Positions 34,580 to 45,400 of a stretch of DNA of 64,000 bases are shown in pieces. The stretch's first letter is position 1; each line of letters opens with the position of its first letter. Source of the DNA: Deinococcus arcticus (GTDB taxonomy: Bacteria; Deinococcota; Deinococci; Deinococcales; Deinococcaceae); NCBI RefSeq assembly GCF_003028415.1, contig NZ_PYSV01000005.1:180165-244164 (forward strand), in the 5' to 3' direction. The notes beneath the pieces were generated by a model. It did no database searches. It saw only the letters and a program-made list of their open reading frames with translations, and was not told the DNA's origin. The position numbers and the translations under genes were made by a program.

Positions 34580-34650
34580 GACGCCGGTTGCCAGCCATAC
34601 CAGCAGAAATCACGTGGCCTTCAGTGTGTCTCACACGTGGCACCGGCGTC
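34580..34650. repeat. Imperfect inverted repeat with inner CACGTGGC direct repeats
   Basis: GACGCCGGTTGCC (34580-34592) pairs with GGCACCGGCGTC (34639-34650) apart from one missing base. Between the arms CACGTGGC occurs twice. It lies between the repA operon and the AddAB genes. It could be a terminator-like hairpin or a protein site; there is no T-tract. Confidence 0.4.
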
Positions 34651-34788
34651 ATTCCCTGTGCTGAGCAGGAACTGAGCGCCAGCTGTTCTCAACAGTAGGC
34701 GTGAAGGCCAGCTGGACCTGCACCGGCATGGTGGCCGCGTCACTGCTTGACGCGGCCGGGCGTGACACTGCTGTCAGGAGAGCCACGC

Positions 34789-34896
34789 ATGAATGAGACG
34801 GTGAGCACCAGACACGCTGCCCAACAGCTCCAGGAGCGGGCCAACAGACACCTGAAACCGGTGGGCACGCTTCAGCGGCCCGGAGCCAGCGCGTGA
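34789..34896 (+). CDS. Small ORF (35 aa) coupled to addB-like gene
   Basis: An ATG at 34789 follows AGGAGA by seven bases. The 35-residue product (MNETVSTRHAAQQLQERANR...) is one amphipathic helix plus a basic tail. Its TGA overlaps the GTG start of the AddB-like gene (GTGA), so ribosomes finishing it could restart there. It may be a leader ORF that sets AddB expression or a tiny accessory protein. Confidence 0.5.
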   Translation: MNETVSTRHAAQQLQERANRHLKPVGTLQRPGASA

Positions 34897-37583
34897 ACCG
34901 GACCCTGCTCACCCATCCCTACCCCAGCGTGCTGCTTACAGGTGCCGCTGAGCGCTTCACGCCCGACATGCGCCTGATCGTGCCGAACCTGCAGGCCGGG
35001 CGAGACCTGCGCGGAGTTCTGCGGGGCGCGGGCGCGGCCATTACCCTTACCCAGGCCGCGCGCGAGGCCCTGCGGGACGCGGGCTGGACGCCCCTCACGC
35101 CTGGGGCGCGGGAAGCGTTTGTGCGGGCCGCCCTGGCAGAGGTGCCGCTGGGTTACCTGGCGCCGCTGCGCAGTCGGCCGGGAACAGTGTTTGGCCTTCA
35201 GAAGCTGATGGGCGAACTCATGCGCGCGAATGTGGAGCCGGCGGCGCTGCTGTCGGCGGCGGCCCCGGGCCGGGAGCAGGACGTGGCGCAGGCGTACGCG
35301 GCGTTCGTGGCCCACAGTGAAGCGTCGCGGACGTTTGATGCGGCGGGTGCCGAGTTCTTCGCGGCCCGCTGGGGTCACGTGCAGGCGCGGCGAACCCTCA
35401 TGCACGGGTTCGCGTATCTCGACGCGGCGCAGACCGCGCTGGTGGACCGCCTGCTGGCGCCGGGTTCCGTGGTCACGCTTCCCTTCGCTGAGGACGCCCG
35501 TGGCTTGAAACGAATTCAGGACACCCGCGACGCCCTTGAGTGCCTGGGATTTTTGTCTGAGCCGCTGGCCGGAACCGCGCAGCGCTCAGGGGATCAGGTG
35601 GTGGCCGCTTACGTGGGTGGCCGCCCCGCGGCCCAGGCATTTCGCCGTGAGGAGTTTCCAGATATTGAGTCGGAAGTCCGCGCGTGCTTGCGGCAGGTTC
35701 AGGCGTGGCTGGCCGAAGGCATCCGCCCGGAGCGGCTCGCCGTAATCGTGCGCAGCGAAGGTGCTTACATCGGTGCGATCGCAGATGTCGCCCGCGAGTA
35801 TGACCTTCCCGTCGTGAGTGGGCAGCAGATGCCACTGGTGCAAACTCCGCTGGGCGGCCTCGTGCAGGCCTGGGTGGATGCCCACGCCCGGGACTGGCGG
35901 TACAGCGCGGCCCGCCGGGTGCTCACGCATCCCTTGGTTACCCTGCCGTTTGACGCCCTCGCGCAGGCACGGGCCCTGCAGCCCGGCTGTCCCCGTGGCC
36001 TGGCCGCGTGGCATGAAACCCTCACCTGGCTGGAGGTGCCGCCGCACACCACGTGGCGTGATGGACTAGGCATCCTGCAGCGCCTGTTGGTTGATCTGAG
36101 CGTGCGGGGCCGTTGCGTGGCCGACCCAGCGCTGAACGTGGCGCTGACCCTGCTACTTGACCAGTTGCAGGCCGAGTCCCGCTGGACGGGCGAGTGTTCA
36201 CGCGAGGCCCTGCTGACCCTGGTGGCGCACGTGCTGAAGACCGCCACGGTACCCGTGCTGCTGGGCCGCAGCGGCGTGCGGGTGGCCAACCCCCTGGCCG
36301 CCCTGGGTCGCCGGTTTGACGCGGTGTGGGTGCTGGGCTTGGCTGACACCCTCTTCCCAGTGCGGTCGGTGGACCATCCCCTGATCGACAGCGTCACGCG
36401 GCGCCGTTGGGCGGATCAGGGCGTATCCCTGCCCGACGCGTCTGCCCTGGCCACGGTGGAAGAAGCGCTGTTTCTGGGCGCCCTGGCAGGTGCCGGCCTG
36501 GGATTGGTGGTAAGCCGTCCGCGCCGGGGGCCTGACGGCCGGGAGCTGCGCCCCAGCCTTTTCTGGGACCGGGTGGGGCCCGGTGCGTCTGCAGCGGCCC
36601 ATACGCTGCCACTGGGCTCAGAAGGGGAGCGCCGGTTGGCGCTGGCCCTGGGGGGCCAGGTGTTGCCTGACGCCGTGCAGGCCAAGGTGCAGGTGGAACG
36701 CGACCGGGACGCCGGTCTTCCCGGGCCTCATGCGGGGCAGCTGGGAACCCCCATCTGGGCCAGCGAGCGCCGCTGGAGTCCTTCCCAGCTGCACGCGGCG
36801 GGCGCGTGCCGCTACCGCTGGTTTGCCCAGAAGCTCCTGCAGTTGGGGGAGGTGCAGGATCCTGACCAGAGTGAAGATCGCCGCGTGGTGGGCACGCTGC
36901 TGCACGCCGCGTTGGAAGGGGCCCTGCAGGGGGAGCAGCCGGGGGACCGCGCCGAGCAGCGCCTTGAGCGCGCCGAAGCGGCCCTCAAACGCCAGGAGCG
37001 GGCCCTGTGGGCCACTGGTGACCTGCGGGGCGGGCCGCTGTGGCCTGTGCAGCGCGAGGAGATTCGCCGGGCCGCCGCGCGCGCCATTCAGAGCCCAGCG
37101 TTTCTTCCCCCCGGCTGGACCCCCGTGCAACTGGAAGAGCGCCGGGAATTTACCGTACAGGCTGTCGGGCACACATTTGCCCTGGTGGGCATCGTGGACC
37201 GCCTGGACCGGACGCCGGACGGCCTGACTGTGACGGACTACAAGACGGGATCGTATGTCAGCAAGGTGGTGCGCGGCGGTGTGCTGAACCTGGAAGTGCA
37301 GCTGCCACTGTACATGGCGGCGCTGGGCGCAGTCAGCGGCCGGTACTACAGCATCGAGAAGGCCAGGACTTTGCCGGATGGGGCTGGCCCAGGCGCCGAG
37401 GCGCCGCGCCGCAAGTACCGCTGGGACGAGCATCAGGCGAATGTCAACGTCTTCCTGACCGAGTTGGGGGACGCGCTCGCGCAGGGCAACGTCGCGCCCA
37501 GCCCGGACCGGAAACGCGAGGCATGCGGGTACTGCGCCGTGCGCCCTGTGTGCCGGGACCGTGGTGTGGAGGTGGGCGCATGA
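34893..37583 (+). CDS. addB: AddB-like helicase-nuclease subunit with Fe-S cluster
   Basis: This 896-aa protein is the AddB-type partner of the AddA-like gene that follows. The N-terminal half is a helicase-like fold without a Walker A motif, as in many AddB proteins (MRLIVPNLQAGRDLRGVLR; RLAVIVRSEGAYIGAIADV; FDAVWVLGLADTLFP). The C-terminus is a PD-(D/E)XK nuclease with FALVGIVDRLDR and VTDYKTGSYV. A [4Fe-4S] staple is visible as one Cys in GACRYRWF (about 640) and C-x2-C-x5-C in CGYCAVRPVCRD at the end. It would process double-strand breaks with AddA. The GTG start overlaps a small ORF. D. radiodurans is known to lack RecBCD/AddAB, so a plasmid copy is noteworthy. Confidence 0.8.
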   Translation: MNRTLLTHPYPSVLLTGAAERFTPDMRLIVPNLQAGRDLRGVLRGAGAAITLTQAAREALRDAGWTPLTPGAREAFVRAALAEVPLGYLAPLRSRPGTVFGLQKLMGELMRANVEPAALLSAAAPGREQDVAQAYAAFVAHSEASRTFDAAGAEFFAARWGHVQARRTLMHGFAYLDAAQTALVDRLLAPGSVVTLPFAEDARGLKRIQDTRDALECLGFLSEPLAGTAQRSGDQVVAAYVGGRPAAQAFRREEFPDIESEVRACLRQVQAWLAEGIRPERLAVIVRSEGAYIGAIADVAREYDLPVVSGQQMPLVQTPLGGLVQAWVDAHARDWRYSAARRVLTHPLVTLPFDALAQARALQPGCPRGLAAWHETLTWLEVPPHTTWRDGLGILQRLLVDLSVRGRCVADPALNVALTLLLDQLQAESRWTGECSREALLTLVAHVLKTATVPVLLGRSGVRVANPLAALGRRFDAVWVLGLADTLFPVRSVDHPLIDSVTRRRWADQGVSLPDASALATVEEALFLGALAGAGLGLVVSRPRRGPDGRELRPSLFWDRVGPGASAAAHTLPLGSEGERRLALALGGQVLPDAVQAKVQVERDRDAGLPGPHAGQLGTPIWASERRWSPSQLHAAGACRYRWFAQKLLQLGEVQDPDQSEDRRVVGTLLHAALEGALQGEQPGDRAEQRLERAEAALKRQERALWATGDLRGGPLWPVQREEIRRAAARAIQSPAFLPPGWTPVQLEERREFTVQAVGHTFALVGIVDRLDRTPDGLTVTDYKTGSYVSKVVRGGVLNLEVQLPLYMAALGAVSGRYYSIEKARTLPDGAGPGAEAPRRKYRWDEHQANVNVFLTELGDALAQGNVAPSPDRKREACGYCAVRPVCRDRGVEVGA

Positions 37584-40500
37584 CTGTGGCCGCGCCCGCA
37601 GACCAGGGCAGGCCACAATTCACGCCCGCGCAGGAAGCGGCCGTGTTCTCGCCCAGCAGCGTGGCCATCTCTGCTGGGGCAGGCAGCGGTAAGACGCGGG
37701 TGCTCGCGGAACGGATCCTCAACCTGCTGCGTCAGGGCGTGACGCCTGGCCAGATCGTGGCCGTCACCTTCACGGAAGCGGCGGCTGCTGAACTGCGCGA
37801 ACGCATCACCCGCTACGTGGAGCAGCGGGCGGATACTGAAGGCCCGGCCTGGCAGACGGTCCTCGCGGGGCTGCCCCTGATGCAGGTGAGCACCATTCAC
37901 GGCCTGTGCGGGCGCGTGGCGCGCGAGCACCCGGTGGAAAGCGGCGCCGGCCTGAGTTTTGAAGTGCTGGATGAAACGGACGCCCAGGCCTGGTTGGACG
38001 AGCACCTGTTCCCGGTGCTGGCGGAGTTGCCGGTCGACACCTTGCTGGCCGTGCCGGGCAAGATCCGGTCGGACGTGATCCGCACGCTGCTGGATGACCC
38101 CACAACCGCCCGGGACGCCTTGGAGGTCGCCGCCAGCCTCGCGGCGCTGGCGCCGCAGGAACGGGCGCGGCGGGCGTGGCAGACCGTCACTGGCCCCTGG
38201 AATGCGGCGATGCAGACCCTGCAGGGCGTGCAGGGTCCGGCGGGGGATGACCTGGAGCAGATCCGGCGCGCGGTGCTGGCGGTAGCGTCTGCCGCGCCCG
38301 TGCAGGGGGCCGCGCTGCGTGCCGTGCGGGCCGCCCTGCAGCCCCACAAAGGCACCATCGGGAGGGGCTGGACAAAGGACGCCAAAGCGGCGGCCCACAC
38401 GGCCCTGAAAACCCTCAAGGTGTTGGCGGCCCGCGACGACCTGCTGGGCGAGGCAACCGACGCGGCCCTGACGCATGACCGCGCGGTGCTCGCGCTGCGG
38501 GAAATCTTCACGCATGTCCGGACGCGCTTCTCGCACCTGAAGGCCGAGCAGGAAGTCGCAACATTCGCGGACCTTGAAGCGTACGCGGACGCCGCCCTGG
38601 CGCATGACGCGGTCCGGTCGTACTACGCCGCGCGCTGGACGCACCTGCTGATCGACGAGGCGCAGGACACCAACCCCGTGCAGTGGCGCATTCTGTCTGC
38701 CCTGGCCGGGGACAGCGTGAACCTCACGGTGGTGGGCGATGAGAAGCAGAGCATCTACGCGTTCCGCCGGGCGGACGTGAAGGTCTTCCGCGCCGCGCAG
38801 GACGCGGTGCTTCGGCGTGGGGGCGCCGTGATTCCCATGGGCACGTCCTTCCGCACGCACGCTGGATTGGTGGCGGCCGTGAATACGTACTTCAAGGGCC
38901 TCATGCGCGGCCCGGATGAGGCCCGGCCCACCGCCGCGCGGTTCGAGCCGCTGAACGCCCACCGGCGGGCCCATCCGGACGGTGAGGACGCGCCCAGCGT
39001 GGAGCTGCACGTGATCCAGGGGGAAGACACCTCCAGCCTGCGCCAAGCGGAGGCCACCTACCTCGCCGGGCGCATCCAGGCGCTGCTGCTCGCCGGTCCC
39101 GCCGTGTACGACCGGGCGCTTGAGGGCACGCGGGCGCTGCGGCTCTCGGACATCGCCCTGCTGTTCCGCGCCCGCACGGACCTCAAGGTGTACGAGGACG
39201 CCCTGACGCGCGCGGGACTGCCGTTCGTGGTGCACGGCGGCCGGGGCCTGTACGACCGACCAGAGGTGCAGGACGCCGCGAACCTCCTGCAGGCGGTGGC
39301 GAATCCGGCAGAGGACATGTATCTGGCGGCGGTGCTGCGCGGCCCGCACGTGCAGGTGACGGACGACACGCTGCTGGCCCTGGCCCAGGCGCGCGGGGCA
39401 GGGGAGAGCCTGTGGCAGGCGGCGCGGCGCAGCGCGCATCCGGCGGTTCAGGCGGCTGTCACGCTGCTGCTCAGCCTGCGGGAGGCCGGAGCGACCCTGA
39501 GCGCCTCACAGCTGCTCGCGGAGGCCGACGGGCGGACCGGGGCGCTGCTGGTGCACGCCGCGCAGCCGGACGGCCTCAGACGTGTGGAGAACCTGAGGCG
39601 CTTCCACGCGCTGCTGCGTCAGTGGGCCGGGGACGGCGTGCGGGACGCCGCGAGTGTGGCTGATCACCTCACGCGGCTCGCCCGGCTGGGCGCGCAGGAA
39701 GCCGAGGCGATCAGTCCGCACCCGGACGCCGCGCAGCTCATGACCATTCACGGCAGCAAGGGCCTGGAGTTTCCCGTGGTGATCGTGGCGGACGCGCTGC
39801 GCAGAGGAGGCGGACTGGCCCCAAGCGTGCGGTTTGACGCGGCGCTCGGCGTGGCCCTGAGATTGCCGGATCTGGAGGAGGACCTGCCCGAGTGGGAGGC
39901 ACTGGAACGCCTCGCGCAGGAGCGGGACCTCAGTGAAGCCGAGCGGGTGGCGTACGTGGCGTTTACGCGCGCGGCAGACCTGTTGATCCTGAGTCTGACC
40001 GGGGGAGACTCTGGCAAAGCCCAGGAGCGCTTCGAGGCCTTCGTTGCCCACCTGCCGGAGGAGGGGGTCGAGCGGCATTACCTCTCGCCTGAGGAGGTGC
40101 CGCCGGTCGAGCCGCTGGGGCTGGTGCACGCAGGCGGGCAGCCCCACCTGGAGGTCCGCAGTGGCCCCGGGGTCATGCTGCCCAGCAGCCTGCCGGTCAC
40201 CAGCCTTGCGGCGTACCTGGCGTGCCCGCGCCGCTTCGCATATCAGTACCTGGAAGGCCGCCTGCCGCTGGCCAGCCTGTGGAGTGAACGCCTGCAGGCG
40301 CAAGAGCGCAACCCACACCAACGCGCCGCCGGCCGGCAGATCGGGGACGCGGTGCACCGCGCGTTCGAGCATGGCTGGACACCTGCAGAGCTCCCGGAAC
40401 GCCTCGCGTACCTCGCGCCGGTCGACCAGAAGCTGGTGGCCGATTGCGTGCAGGCTTTTCAGGGCGAGCTGTTCGCGGAGGTCAACCGGCGGCCCTACCG

Positions 40501-40873
40501 GCGGGAGATGGCCATTCAGGTGCCCGTCGGCCCGCTGCTGTTTGAAGGCGTTGTGGACGCCTTTGATGAAGCGGACCGGTTCGTGCTGGATTACAAGACG
40601 GACCGCGCCTTTCACCCGGAGCATCACCTGCCGCAGCTGGCCCTGTACGCGCATCACCTGAACGCTGAGCGCGCGGCGCTGGCGTACCTCAAGGACGTCA
40701 AAGCCCTTCATGTCTTTCGGGAAGAAGACCTGGCCCGGGGCATGCAGCTGGTCGGGGGGGCGGTGGAACAGATGACCGCCCTGGACTTTGCCCCCACACC
40801 GGGTGCTGGCACCTGCCGGACCTGTGCCTTCCGGGGCGTCTGTGACGCCGCCGTTCTGGTGGAAACCCTGTGA
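37580..40873 (+). CDS. addA: AddA-like UvrD-family helicase-nuclease
   Basis: The ATG at 37580 overlaps the addB stop (ATGA); the longer open frame upstream is antisense-free read-through of addB and is ignored. The 1097-aa protein has UvrD/AddA motifs: Walker A SAGAGSGKTRVLAERI (about 31-46), FTEAAAAELRERI, DEAQDTNPVQW (motif II), GDEKQSIYAFRRAD, MTIHGSKGLEFPVVIV and YVAFTRAADLL. The C-terminal nuclease domain shows ACPRRFAYQYLEGR, a Val-Leu-Asp core LDYKTDRAF, and a Cys set C-x2-C-x5-C (CRTCAFRGVCD), so this subunit also seems to carry an Fe-S cluster. It unwinds and degrades DNA ends with AddB. It may aid repair of, or defence against, linear DNA. Confidence 0.88.
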   Translation: MTVAAPADQGRPQFTPAQEAAVFSPSSVAISAGAGSGKTRVLAERILNLLRQGVTPGQIVAVTFTEAAAAELRERITRYVEQRADTEGPAWQTVLAGLPLMQVSTIHGLCGRVAREHPVESGAGLSFEVLDETDAQAWLDEHLFPVLAELPVDTLLAVPGKIRSDVIRTLLDDPTTARDALEVAASLAALAPQERARRAWQTVTGPWNAAMQTLQGVQGPAGDDLEQIRRAVLAVASAAPVQGAALRAVRAALQPHKGTIGRGWTKDAKAAAHTALKTLKVLAARDDLLGEATDAALTHDRAVLALREIFTHVRTRFSHLKAEQEVATFADLEAYADAALAHDAVRSYYAARWTHLLIDEAQDTNPVQWRILSALAGDSVNLTVVGDEKQSIYAFRRADVKVFRAAQDAVLRRGGAVIPMGTSFRTHAGLVAAVNTYFKGLMRGPDEARPTAARFEPLNAHRRAHPDGEDAPSVELHVIQGEDTSSLRQAEATYLAGRIQALLLAGPAVYDRALEGTRALRLSDIALLFRARTDLKVYEDALTRAGLPFVVHGGRGLYDRPEVQDAANLLQAVANPAEDMYLAAVLRGPHVQVTDDTLLALAQARGAGESLWQAARRSAHPAVQAAVTLLLSLREAGATLSASQLLAEADGRTGALLVHAAQPDGLRRVENLRRFHALLRQWAGDGVRDAASVADHLTRLARLGAQEAEAISPHPDAAQLMTIHGSKGLEFPVVIVADALRRGGGLAPSVRFDAALGVALRLPDLEEDLPEWEALERLAQERDLSEAERVAYVAFTRAADLLILSLTGGDSGKAQERFEAFVAHLPEEGVERHYLSPEEVPPVEPLGLVHAGGQPHLEVRSGPGVMLPSSLPVTSLAAYLACPRRFAYQYLEGRLPLASLWSERLQAQERNPHQRAAGRQIGDAVHRAFEHGWTPAELPERLAYLAPVDQKLVADCVQAFQGELFAEVNRRPYRREMAIQVPVGPLLFEGVVDAFDEADRFVLDYKTDRAFHPEHHLPQLALYAHHLNAERAALAYLKDVKALHVFREEDLARGMQLVGGAVEQMTALDFAPTPGAGTCRTCAFRGVCDAAVLVETL

Positions 40874-40931
40874 GACCCGCCTGTCAGGCCCGTACGCCTG
40901 CCCCCTGTGCTGCCCCCTTGCAGGAGAGCCC

Positions 40932-41378
40932 ATGAGCGACACCGAAAACACATCAGCCACCCAACTCGCCCCGCCTGTGCCCACCGCGTACGCCGCTGCG
41001 GTTCTCAACTTCCTGACGGACGAAGGCTTCCGCCCGAAGCTGGATGACGACGGGGACGTGCACTTCAAGTACGAGGGCGGCACGTACTTCGTCCTGACCG
41101 CCGGGAACGATCCCACGCACCTCGCGCTGCTCTACCCGTTCTTCTGGCCGCTGGAGGACGCCGCCGAGCGGGCGCGGGCTCTGGAAGCGGCCATGCACGC
41201 CCAGCGGCAGGTGCGGGTGGGCCGGATTCTGGTGCTCGAGCACGACGTGAGCGCAAATGTCAGCGCCTACCTGCCGGACGAGCAGAGTTTCCGCGCGGTG
41301 CTTCTCCGAAGCCTGGAGGGGCTGAAGTACCTGGTCCTGAAGTTCCAGGAGCATATGCGCGCGCAGCTGGAGAACTGA
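40932..41378 (+). CDS. YbjN-like protein
   Basis: This 148-aa soluble protein follows AGGAGAG by five bases. The alpha-beta pattern VLNFLTDEGFRPKLDDDGD, VHFKYEGGTYFVLTAGND and LALLYPFFWPL, plus a later helix RSLEGLKYLVLKFQEHMR, fits the YbjN/type III chaperone-like family. Members are small regulators or chaperones of unclear function. It lies between AddAB and the WYL regulator gene, two bases before the latter, so it is likely co-transcribed with it. Confidence 0.7.
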   Translation: MSDTENTSATQLAPPVPTAYAAAVLNFLTDEGFRPKLDDDGDVHFKYEGGTYFVLTAGNDPTHLALLYPFFWPLEDAAERARALEAAMHAQRQVRVGRILVLEHDVSANVSAYLPDEQSFRAVLLRSLEGLKYLVLKFQEHMRAQLEN

Positions 41379-41380
41379 CG

Positions 41381-42334
41381 ATGGGTGTTCCAGAGACGAA
41401 AACCCAGCGTGTCCGGGCCGTGCTTGACCTGCTCTCGCGCGGTGAATACAGCGCCCGCGACCTGACCGCCCGGCTGGGCCTGCCGCCCAACAAGCTCCGC
41501 AGTGTGCAGCGCGACCTGGGTGACCTCATCCTAAACGGTGAGGTGGAGACGCTCCCGAGTGGGAAGTACCGCTGCCCCCCTCCGGCGACGACCCTCAACC
41601 CCGTGGAGGCCCTGGCGGTCTACTCGGCGGCCAGAATGCTGTACCACCACGCGGCGGAATACAGCGAGCACTACCTCTCGGCACTGGAGAAGCTCACGGT
41701 GCAGCTGCCGGCCCCAGCCCGGCGGGTCGCGGAACAGGCCAATCAGGCCTACCACCAGCGGCGCGGCGCTGGTGGAGGCAGCTCCCGAACCTTCGAGCTG
41801 GTCGCGCGGGCCTGGCTGGAAGGCCGGGTGCTCCGGTTCGAGTACCACTCCCTGCATAAGGTCTCAACAGTTGAACTGAACATCTATTTTATTGAGCTCA
41901 ACCCGCACAACCGTCAGGCCTACGCGATCGGAGTCAACCGGCTGAAAACAGGCGACCGGCCATTTGTGTTTCGCCTTGCCCGGATGCGGGACGTCACGCT
42001 GCTCAGCGATGAGTGCGTGATTCCAGAAGATTTCCAGCCGCTGAATTACCTCTCTGGCGCCTGGGGCATCATGACTGGCGATCCAGTCCGAGTGGAGCTG
42101 TTCTTCACTCCGGCGGTGAGAGAGCGAGTGCGGGAAATCCACCTGGGGCCAGAGGCTGAATGTCTGACCCTGGCCAGCGGCTTTACCCGCGTGTGCCTGA
42201 AGGTTGGGGGTTGGAAAGAGTTGGTGCCGTGGATCCTGGGATGGGGAGGTGAGGTCGAGGTGGCCAGTCCGCCTGAACTGCGCGCGCATGTGGCGCATGC
42301 GCACCAGCAGGCTGCAGCCATGTACTTGACCTAA
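41381..42334 (+). CDS. WYL-domain transcriptional regulator of the defence island
   Basis: This 317-aa protein has an N-terminal winged helix (RGEYSARDLTARLGLP, KLRSVQRDLGDLI) and a helical linker. The WYL fold follows (RAWLEGRVLRFEYHSLHK, RQAYAIGVNRLKTG, FRLARMRDVTLL), then a WCX-like end (VRVELFFTPAVRERVREI, LVPWILGWGGEVEVASPPEL). The closing 'LL.WG.....V.SPPE.R' is shared with the regulator at 6964, so the two are paralogues. WYL proteins repress or sense in BREX, CBASS and related islands. Here it sits 81 bases upstream of the large sacsin-like gene and probably controls the island. Confidence 0.85.
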   Translation: MGVPETKTQRVRAVLDLLSRGEYSARDLTARLGLPPNKLRSVQRDLGDLILNGEVETLPSGKYRCPPPATTLNPVEALAVYSAARMLYHHAAEYSEHYLSALEKLTVQLPAPARRVAEQANQAYHQRRGAGGGSSRTFELVARAWLEGRVLRFEYHSLHKVSTVELNIYFIELNPHNRQAYAIGVNRLKTGDRPFVFRLARMRDVTLLSDECVIPEDFQPLNYLSGAWGIMTGDPVRVELFFTPAVRERVREIHLGPEAECLTLASGFTRVCLKVGGWKELVPWILGWGGEVEVASPPELRAHVAHAHQQAAAMYLT

Positions 42335-42415
42335 CCGTTGGTATGAGGCTTCCAGCGGCACCATACATCACGCTCTGGCTGAGAACAAAGAGCCCAGAAC
42401 AAACAGGAGTTAGCA

Positions 42416-45400
42416 GTGGCCGGGTTTAAAAGAAGCAACTTAACAGACATCAAATTCCTGCGTAATCTCTTTAATGAGGCGACAGATCACTTTCTGGTAC
42501 TCAAAGAACTGATTCAAAATGCTGACGACTCTGGAAGTGACGGCCAGGGCACTGCCAGTTTTGTGGCTCTCGGCTGCTCGATGGGGCTGCCAGACGCTGA
42601 CCATCCCTTATTGTCTGCGCCAGCAATTTTTGCTGTCAATGACGGCGTGCTGAGTCCTCCAGACGCAGAAGCCATCGTCAGTCTGGGGCTCAGCACCAAG
42701 GGTGGGGATTCCAGCACCGTTGGGAAGTTTGGCCTGGGGTTAAAAAGCGTGTTTTACCTCGCTGAAGCACTCTTCTTCATGGACGCAAGGCTCTCGCCTG
42801 ATGACCGGTGGGCGTCGCCGCATTTCGATGTCTTATCACCGTGGCTGAGTGGCGATTCACCTATTCGTCCAGAGTGGTTGCAGTTCGGGACGGCTGACCG
42901 GGCGCGCATTCTGACCCACCTGAAAGAACTGGGCATTCCAGAAGGGTTCGTCGTCTGGGTGCCCCTGCGGCGGAAATCCGACTGCCTGGTGCCAGGGCAT
43001 GAGTTACCCGTGCAGGTGATGTCGAACTACTTTGGAGACCAGCCCTTTTCGATCAGTGACCAAACCATTCAGGATGTACAGGACCTGATGCCGATGCTGG
43101 GGCGGGTGCGCCGCATCATTGTCAAATCCCGCCCGGAAGTCGATGCGCCCCTGCTGGTGCTGAATCAGGTGGGCTCACAGCGAACCTCAAACTTCAGGCA
43201 TCAGGCGCCGTTTCAACGCACCTTCGCTGGGGCCATTACGTCCACGATGAAAGCGCCGACGGTCTACGTCGGGCATGAGGTTCTGGTTGAGCACGAGTGG
43301 CTGACCAGCCTGAACCAAAGTGAGCACTGGCCGTCCACAGAGGTGGTGACGCTTTATGGCAACATGCAGAAGAAAGATCCGTCCGTGCCACACGGCGCCG
43401 CCGTGTGGCAGAGGTCCAGTGGTCAGGAGGGGCGGCTGCGGGCGTTGTGGTCCGTCTTCCTGCCGGTAGAAGAAGCGTTGAACGAGGTCCTGAACACGTC
43501 CTCGACCTACACCCTGACGCTCCATGGGTACTTCTTCCTTAAAGAAGACCGAAAAGCCATCTACGACCTTGACCCCACACCTGACGGAAGGCTTCCGGCC
43601 AACGTGAGTGAACTTCGGCGGCACTGGAATGGGCTGCTCGCCGTCCAGGCCACCCTGCCGGTTGTTCTTCAAGGTCTGGCGGAAATTACATCAGACGCCA
43701 CCGACGATGAGCGGACCGAGGTCAGTCGTGCGCTGCGCCGATCTGGCTTTGCCAAACAGCATATGGAAGCCCTGACCAGCCGGTACCAATGGGCGTGCGT
43801 GCTCCGAAACGCGACCTTTCAATGGACGCTGACCAGCGCGGTTCAGACCTTCTTGCCTGTTCAGCGCCACCCAGCCCTGCTTGATCTCTGGCCCGAACTG
43901 CCTGCCCTGGCTGGCGAGCATGCGCTGTTAGATGCTGGTAGCCCCAATTTTGTGGCGCGCACATTGTGCGCGCCAATCTGGCCGCTTGACCTGGCGCGCC
44001 AGCTGGTGGCTCACCTGGACTTCGTGGCCCTGCTGGGCCGACCCGACCAGATGCAGGGCCTGCGTATGACCCTGCGTTTTCTGCCTTTGAGTGAGCTGCG
44101 TGACGTTCTGCTTCAGGCTGTTCGGCAGGCCTGGCCCCTCTGTGAAACGGCACGGCTCTCCAAGCACCGCAGTGAGGTGGCCGCCCTGCTGGCGGAGCTC
44201 TTTCCAGAGCAGGTGCTGGCTTTATCGGAATCCTTTCCAGCTGAACTTGCTGAGCGCGTGCGATTGGTCGCCTGCAGGGTTTTGATCGTTCCTTTCGGGT
44301 ACGCGCCGGCCAGCAAAGAGCGTCTCCTGAACGAGCGCGACGCGCAACTCCTGTTGGACACGATCCAGGTTGAGGATGACATTGCCCCGGTGCTTCGCTT
44401 GATCAAAGACCGTTTGCCGGAAACTGTGGAGCTCGCGGCCGTTTGCGGGAGCCGGAAACTGCTGCCTACATCCCGCGGCTCGCAGGGAACCGGTCCCTGG
44501 TTGACCCTCCAGGAAGCGGCAGGTCTGGCAGGCACAGGTCGGATTTTTCGGCAGTACGGTGACGACGCGGCGTTACTGGGTCACCTGCAGGATGTTCTTG
44601 GGAATGAGCAGCTGTTTTTGGTGCCCAACCGGCTCGTTGACCTGTTGGAACTGGACATTCCGCGGTTGAGTGTCACGGCCGTGCTCAATACCGTGCGGCA
44701 CGCGGCGACTGCCGCTCCTGCCCGGGACCGACTGGCGTTGGTCAGGAAACTGATTGAGTCAAGTCCTACCGTGCTTGAGCGTACCGAAAACCGTCCGGTA
44801 CTGCGCAGTCTCCTCCACGGCAGCAGTGCTCACGCAGCGGACGAGAGTACGCCACTTCTCATTTCAGAGGGCAGCGGTACCCTCTGGGGCAAAGTGGCGC
44901 GTCTGGCCGCCGAGTCGTCTCCACTGGGCTGGACTGTGATCCGGGACCCCGTGGAATTCTTGAACGCCCGGGCCAAACGCTTCCTGGGCGTCGACGTGGC
45001 TTCACCCGCGTCCCTGGGCCCCTTGTTGACTGGCGCTCCCCATGCATTTCCAGGCGCCAAGTTAACGCCCGAGGAACGTGAGACCCTGATTCTGGAATGG
45101 AAGGATGACACCCTCCTCAAGAAGCTGCCCCTCTTCAAGACGCTCAGAGGCCCCCTGACGGCCATAACGCCTGGCGTTCACTTGGACGGCGGTCTGGCCG
45201 TCAGCGACGCCTTGAGTGGAAAAGTCATCTTACTGGCACGGCCTGAATCTGAACTCTTAAAGAAACGCCTCGCGGCCCTCGCGCCGGTCCTGACGCCGTC
45301 GGACGTCTGGGAGTACCTTCGCAACGAGCCAGATGTCTGGCAACACTGGCAGGCCCTGCTGGACGCATTGAAGAAGATGCCGGGTACTGTTACGCCACAA

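Noticed and set aside
37433..41116. Antisense frames of 668 and 536 codons over the AddA-like gene
   Set aside because: The plus strand carries all UvrD motifs; the antisense products are Arg/His/Gln-rich without motifs.
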